From the NCBI GenBank assembly GCA_033065855.1, contig JAVXUO010002032.1, positions 186,001-250,000 of the forward strand: a stretch of DNA of 64,000 nucleotides, written 5' to 3'. Made by a program: the position numbers and the translations under genes. This DNA is from Escallonia rubra. Its lineage: Eukaryota > Streptophyta > Magnoliopsida > Escalloniales > Escalloniaceae. Below the pieces are notes generated by a model. That model was not told the DNA's origin and made no database searches. It worked only from the letters and a program-made list of their open reading frames with translations. Shown one piece after another: positions 58,850 to 64,000 of the stretch (position 1 is the stretch's first letter; each line of letters opens with the position of its first letter).

Positions 58850-60220
58850 TTGCTTTTTCATAGTTTTTCTTGCGCTCTAACTTAAGTATCAGAGAGTTAT
58901 ACCCTATAACTGCGCTCTGACTTAAGTATCAGAGAGTTCTTTGCCGGGAACCACTCTCGGCGGTCACTCGTTTTCTATCTTCAAGGTCATCATTCCAGGT
59001 TAGGTTCCAGAGCAAATTTTTAGCATCAACAGATTGGTGACATCCGTGGAACCCGCGTGCTTAGCCGATTTACCTAAAGAAAACTCAAACAGTAGTATCG
59101 CAAATTGCCAGCGGCAACGCGTTGGAACCACGGACAAAACCACTGTCGCCGCAGCCCCCCAAATTCATCTATCGCGGTTGTCTTCAACGGTGCCATCACA
59201 AAAAAGAAAAAAAACTGATTGTACATCTGGGAAAACTACTATCGGCAGCCACGACACTGCCGCCGTCCGCAGTCATTGACAATCACTAGCACCGACCAGC
59301 AGCGACGATGCCACTCCGTTGTATAACTCCCTAACATCACGTGCCGATGCCATGACGGCCACGTCAATGATGTAGCCGGGGGGAGGGGGGGGACCGGATC
59401 CACACTGTTGTATTGCCTTCGCAGGCACAAATATCACCTGTGTCACAGCCGCCACACCAAGGCTACTACCACAAAAACCAAACATGGGCCAATGCCGCCG
59501 TCACCACGGCCACCACAAACGGCTGCACAGCCGTTGCAAACGTTGCAAAGCCTTTGAAGCAGCACCAACAATAACCCACAAAAAAAAAAAGGAATACGCT
59601 ATAATCTTTCATGTTTTTAAAGATTCTTTATCATATACCTGCACTCTGACATAAGTATCAGAGAGTTTTCCGCCAGGAAATTCACACGGCGGTCACTTGT
59701 TCTCTGTTTTGCAGGTCATCATTACAGGCTAAGTTCCGGATCAAGTTTTTAGCAGCAACAGATTGACACAGTTTTACCACGTGCCGCCGGGGTCTCAGAT
59801 TCAATTGTCGTTAGGGTCACAAAAAGAGGAAAAATGGAGTGAGCTGCCACCGGCAGCCCTATGGCAGAACCACCTGCGGCACCACCGCAACCAACAGTGC
59901 CAACACAGGCAGGCCCACGCCCGGCACAACCATCGCCGTCGGGGTCACGGGAACCACAAACTGCCGACCACCACCGCGAAGCTGCTAGAGCGGCAATAAC
60001 ACAGGACAACACACAGAAGAGAAGCTGTTCCAAGCCCGCAAAATTACCGATGATCATCTGTCAATCGCACAACCATCACCGCCGCCACAACTCTCTAATG
60101 TCCATAACCACAAAAACCAGACAATGGGGCAATGTCGCCGCAACCACGACCACCACAGTCGGCTACACAGCCGTTGCAAAGCTACCGGAGAGCACCAATA
60201 ACATCCCCAAAAAGGAAAAA
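58850..60220. repeat. Internal duplication of LTR end plus adjacent cargo
   Basis: 58870-59040 resembles 59635-59765: AAGTATCAGAGAGTT, GGCGGTCACT, GGTCATCATT and TTTTTAGCA(G/T)CAACAGATTG are shared. The downstream GC-rich cargo also recurs: GCCGTTGCAAA and CCACAAAAACCA blocks at 59485-59545 and 60110-60190. A ~720-bp segment containing the LTR/primer-site junction was duplicated and then diverged. Confidence 0.65.
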
Positions 60221-61514
60221 ATAAAAGGAGAGGAGGAAGAAAACGGCAAAAGCGCTGCCCTTAACACCATTGCGACGAGCAGCCGTGCCATCGCCACCGA
60301 TGTATCATAGAAGACTCACGACCGTCAGAACCAATTGGCGTTGTGCAATTGAAAATGATTGTTGTCGCCAAACCTCAGCCTCAGTAAGTGCACCCCTTCG
60401 CGTAGATTGTGAGAAGCCGACACCACTTCGGTCGAACTCCCCACCGTTGTTGGACACATGGCACGGCCACAGATCCGTTCAAGCCCCCACCTCGGCGAGC
60501 ACCAAAAGCAAGGCCGTCGTCTGTAATTGACGACCCCAAGGAGAAGTGGTCGCAAATTTGAAAACACCAACCGTGACCGGCCCTAAATCTTCGGCTGTGG
60601 CCATAGCGGCATCAACGCCGTGGTTGCTTTGATCCAGCCGTCATTGCACAAGCAGGAGTGGAGGGGCCGCCCCACCGATACGCCGCCGCTTCGCCAGGCA
60701 CTGCTCATCTGTCAAAGAAAAAAGGGGTAGACCCGTCCAAATCAGGTGGTTTCCTTCTTTTTGGAAAATTCTGTTTCCCCCTCTAAATATGTTTGTTTAT
60801 ATTTTCAACCCATAGGGTTTTACTTATTAGGCTTAAGTCACATTTCGTAAAAACATTAAGTTTTTTACCCAAGCAAAATGTGTATTTTGATTTAAAACGT
60901 AAAGGGTTTTATCTATTTAACATATGTTACACACTTTCAGAACATGAACATTTTCACCCCGTGCAAATGCATATTTCTATTTTAGACCCCACAGGGTCTC
61001 AGTTCATTCACGTATGTTGCATATTATTTAAAGTACATGAGCATTTTATTGCATACTCGTTGCTAAAAATAAAGCGACTACGACTTTTTGGTACTAGCAA
61101 GCCTTCCAAGGGCTATTCTCTGTACATTTCTATGTTACCTAGATTTACGTTCTTTTGTGGCAAGCACATTATATGTCACGTCTTCAAAGGCTACAACTTT
61201 TTTTAAGCTCACTTACAACACGAATTGCAGTGCACCCCTATTGTCCAACTGACAAAAGTCCTAATGGGGCCAGAGAGTAAGAACACTACTCTTATTCCAT
61301 GTTAAAAACATAGTGACACATATAACTCGTATGCTTTACTAATTTTTTTTTCCAGTCACGTACTTTTTCTTGTTACAAGGGTTTAAACTGCGGCCACGAG
61401 CATCAACAGTGACATATAAACCGCTTCATTATAAGCGAGAAACAAATTCACGGCACCCTACGACTTGAAGTCATGCTTAGAATTTCGGAGCATATTTTTA
61501 GCAGCAACATTAAC

Positions 61515-62061
61515 TATCCTATGAGGATATAATCATTTTTGAATTATGATTATCTAGTTCTTTGGGAAAGGACATAAGTGGACCTACAAAACTAGTGTAT
61601 CGAACTTCCGCACAAATTAAATATGTGGAGAGCACTCTCCTATACAAGTTTCCCTTGGTAAAATGAGCATGGAAAGAAGAAATGCAAATTGTTGCACTTT
61701 TAAGCTGACCCCCACCAATTAGCTAGACCTGCGCCTTTTGATCTTAAAGCATAGCGTTATCCCAGATGTCAAAAGAATGTTGTGGATATTAGTGTAGCTA
61801 TCCGAGGTTGTAAAGCATAATCGCACTGTTTTAGTTTTAACAATTTCATTTTCAGTAACAAAAATAACGTTCCCTCTCTCTCTCTCTCCCCCCACCCCCC
61901 GCGCGCACGCGTGCCCATGTCCACACTACTCTCCTTTTCTTTCATTGCTATTGACAATACTTTTTTTTTTCATTAGAACACCTTATAAGTTACGGAACAA
62001 GATTAATTTGGCGACCATGCTCTTCATACAGCCATTGTACTACGTACATTGTCATAAAGAG
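61515..62061. other. Intergenic sequence, no gene seen
   Basis: Contains a CT run followed by C-rich and GCGCGCACGCG alternating purine-pyrimidine DNA (about 61876-61912). No coding similarity. Confidence 0.55.
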
Positions 62062-62748
62062 TAGGGCCGTAAATGAGCAATCATTCGTGAACAAGCTCGT
62101 AAAATAACTCTCAGAGCTCACTTTTGTTTGTTCATTTACTAAACAAACATAAATTGATCTTGCTTGTTCTTGAGATGCTTGTGGAACGTACTTGCTTAGC
62201 TTAATGTTCTCTGTCTTTATATTTGTACACATTGTACTAGTATACAACCAAATCCGGTGTCAAACTTACAATTTGAAGATCATAGATCAAGGGTTGATCT
62301 TTGAATGTTAAAAAAGTGGAAAAAAAAACATAGTTGATTAAGATTGATAAGCCAAGCTCGATTGGGGTCATGACCTAGGATTCAAGCTTGAGCACGAGCT
62401 CAAGCACTAGCACGACTCACTTTGCAAAATAAGCCAATCAGTAGTTCTCGTTAAGCTTAAGAAACATGAACTGCAACAACAATTCTAAGCTCAGAACCAA
62501 CACCAGCTGAGCCCCATCATGACATCAGCTAAATGAGCTCGATCAAACATGAGCATAGCTAAATAATCCAAGTTCTCGGCTCATTTAGAGTCCCTAGCTA
62601 GTTCTCTTTAAGCTTAACAAACACGAGCTCTAATAACAAGCATAAGCTCAATATTAACACGAGCTGAGCCCAACCATGACATCAGCTAAATATGCCAGAA
62701 CATGAGCACAGCTAAGCAACCCGAGTTCTCGGCTCATTTACAGTTTAA
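62062..62748. mobile_element. Probable small hAT-like element with AGCTCA repeats
   Basis: The left TAGGGCCGTAAATGAGC and right GGCTCATTTACAG are inverted over about 10 bp. The interior has a ~157-bp tandem duplication (about 62445-62600 and 62603-62743) sharing CATGACATCAGCTAAAT, and many GAGCTCA/TGAGCT motifs. A clean 8-bp target duplication was not found, so the class is tentative. Confidence 0.45.
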
Positions 62749-63008
62749 AGATGATATTAATGAACCCTTTCCCTCCCTTATTGAAACCCAAAAAAGATTA
62801 ACATAAACAAAAAGTGAGGGAGGGCTAACAACAAGAAGATAAATAATCAACACCACCTTTATCTTTCCAGTCTCTCTCTCTCTCTACCTAGCTCTACCTC
62901 TCTACCTCCCTCCCTGCAACTCTTTTGCTGATATTGATGTGATTCTCCACCAGTAAACCAACCCATCACTCTTTAGACAAAGGAAAGAAAAAGATACAGT
63001 CAACCACC
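62749..63008 (+). promoter_or_regulatory. Proximal promoter and 5' leader of the Dof gene
   Basis: Contains a CT microsatellite (about 62869-62886) and pyrimidine-rich CTACCTCCCTCCC, then an A/G-rich AGGAAAGAAAAAGA just before the ATG. CT-rich leaders are common in plant transcription-factor genes. No clear TATA box was chosen. Confidence 0.5.
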
Positions 63009-64000
63009 ATGGTTTTTTCATCCATTCCGGTCTATCTAGATCCTCCCAACTGGCAACAACAACAACCACAACAGGTAATTAAGGGGTTCTCTTCAACTCA
63101 TTTCGTTAGCTTCTTTACCCTAAAAGCTCACTAGAAAAGATAATATTCTTACCTTTGTTTTCCTAAGCTCCTCTTGAATATACCAGATAATTTAATAATT
63201 CTTGCTTTCAATTTTGCAGGAACCAAATCAGCTTCCACCACTTGGAGATGGTGGCATGACCGGTTCAAGTAACATCAGGCCAGGTTCGATGACTGAGCGA
63301 GCTAGGTTAGCCAAGTTGCCACAGCCGGAGATACAGCTGAAATGTCCGAGATGCGAATCGACCAATACAAAGTTTTGCTACTTCAATAATTACAGCCTGT
63401 CACAGCCGCGCCATTTTTGCAAGACCTGCAGGCGGTACTGGACTAGAGGAGGCGCTTTGAGGAACGTGCCGGTTGGTGGCGGCTGCCAGAGGAACAAGAG
63501 AGGCAAGGGTAGAAGTAGGTCTAAGTCACCAGCAGCCACCACAACTAGCTCAACTACTAGTGGAGTTTCTACTAATAGCAACCTGTTAGGCCATATGCCC
63601 CCTCCTCCACAGCCACGATTACCTTTCTACCCCTCTCTACATACACTTACTCATGAATATGGAGCTGGAGAAATTGGGTTAGGTTTTGGAGAAATTCAGG
63701 AGCAGTGGAGGTTGCAACAAGTTCAGCAGCTTCCTTTATTGGCTGGAAATGGAATGTATCACCAATTTGAGGATGAACAAGGTGTATCCGCAGATTATGT
63801 GGCCGAGCAGTTTGGGTCAAAAGCTTTGGATTCTGGGGCTAATCAGTTTGCTGGAGTGAAGATGGAAGAAAATTTAAACAGTGTGTTGAATTTGCCTAGG
63901 ACTTTTTTGGGTGTTAACAATCCAGGAAATACTGATCATCAGTATTGGAGTGGCACTGGCAATGCATGGAATGATCTATCTGGCTTTAACCATTCTTCTT
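63009..64000 (+). CDS. Dof zinc-finger transcription factor, partial (runs off the window)
   Basis: Exon 1 is 63009-63074 (22 codons, [18 protein letters not shown]). A 145-bp GT-AG intron follows (63075-63219; acceptor TTTTGCAG), then exon 2 from 63220, open to the window end. About 282 residues are visible. The Dof domain spans about residues 62-116. Its C2C2 zinc finger uses Cys64, Cys67, Cys89 and Cys92 (CPRCES...FCKTC), with the invariant [20 protein letters not shown] core and the basic GGGCQRNKR end. Dof proteins bind AAAG cores and act in the nucleus. A Ser/Thr-rich stretch and Gln/Gly-rich regions follow. The N terminus and single early intron fit the DOF5.1/DOF2.4-type subgroup (vascular and leaf patterning regulators in Arabidopsis), but this assignment is inference. 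No lesion is visible. The stop and 3' end lie beyond 64000. Confidence 0.93.

Larger units (their letters stand above)
58588..61509 (+). mobile_element. Degenerate non-autonomous LTR-type element
   Basis: An LTR-like block of 444 bp (58588-59031, TGATATAACT to AGCATCAACA) has a TATA box. It is followed by GATTGGTGACATCCGTGG, similar to the primer-binding site of the element at 20.8-27.2 kb. The 3' portion of that block recurs at 59605-59761. Only its last ~30 bp (TTTTTAGCAGCAACA) recurs at 61495-61509, so no full 3' LTR remains. TTAAC flanks both proposed ends (58583-58587 and 61510-61514). The interior is GC-rich and repetitive (CCGCCGTCACCACGGCC and variants), with no gag-pol. Boundaries are an inference. 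Confidence 0.5.

Overview
This window is nuclear DNA of a flowering plant, very probably a eudicot. The evidence is AT-rich intergenic sequence, GT-AG introns, a Dof-type zinc-finger transcription factor, cytosolic-type HSP70 sequences, and a dense mix of plant transposon classes (Mutator-like, hAT, Stowaway-like, Copia, non-autonomous LTR elements). There are two ambiguous N bases (about 13140 and 14632). Most long open frames are transposon or pseudogene pieces. The only clearly healthy host gene is the Dof gene that runs off the right edge.

Layout. 1-5.8 kb: AT-rich DNA and the large second exon of an HSP70 gene (+), ended early by a TAG. 5.8-14.9 kb: a 9.1-kb Mutator-like element with inverted repeats of 2.4-2.6 kb. 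It carries a spliced plant-mobile-domain/Ulp1-protease fusion gene (+), a 168-bp tandem array starting at that gene's stop codon, and one orphan FAR1-type DNA-binding exon (-). 14.9-15.1 kb: a small palindromic MITE between TA runs. 15.4-18.7 kb: a decayed hAT element (DUF4371/TTF-type transposase). 18.7-19.3 kb: an antisense HSP70 fragment. 19.3-20.6 kb: a 1.23-kb element with long TIRs and an 8-bp target duplication that has captured the 5' end of an LRR receptor kinase gene. 20.8-27.2 kb: a complete non-autonomous LTR element (469-bp LTRs, target duplication CTACG) with a 73-bp tandem array and no recognisable gag-pol. 27.4-30.7 kb: a truncated, frame-broken Copia element. 31.7-35.1 kb: a ~230-bp repeat array split by a probable 2.4-kb solo LTR, then an orphan HSP70 exon 1. 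37.5-40.7 kb: a two-exon HSP70 pseudogene (-). 44.8-45.2 kb: a mariner-type transposase N-terminal exon (-) with a frameshift. 45.3-49.3 kb: a 1.05-kb direct duplication, one copy split by a 1.26-kb hAT element. 49.3-52.3 kb: a Stowaway-like MITE and two hAT elements with 8-bp target duplications. 52.3-58.6 kb: no supported gene. 58.6-61.5 kb: a degenerate LTR-type element. 62.06-62.75 kb: a small repeat-rich element. 63.0 kb to the edge: the Dof gene.

The genes do not form an operon or pathway. The window records an HSP70 locus (two long copies and two fragments) expanded and broken up by nested transposons. The best candidates for under-described biology are the PMD-Ulp1 Mutator-like element, the LRR-kinase capture element, and an apparent family of elements sharing a GAGCTGATCC-like terminus and inserted in AT-rich or TA-repeat DNA. 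All similarity and family calls here were made by eye; no search was run.
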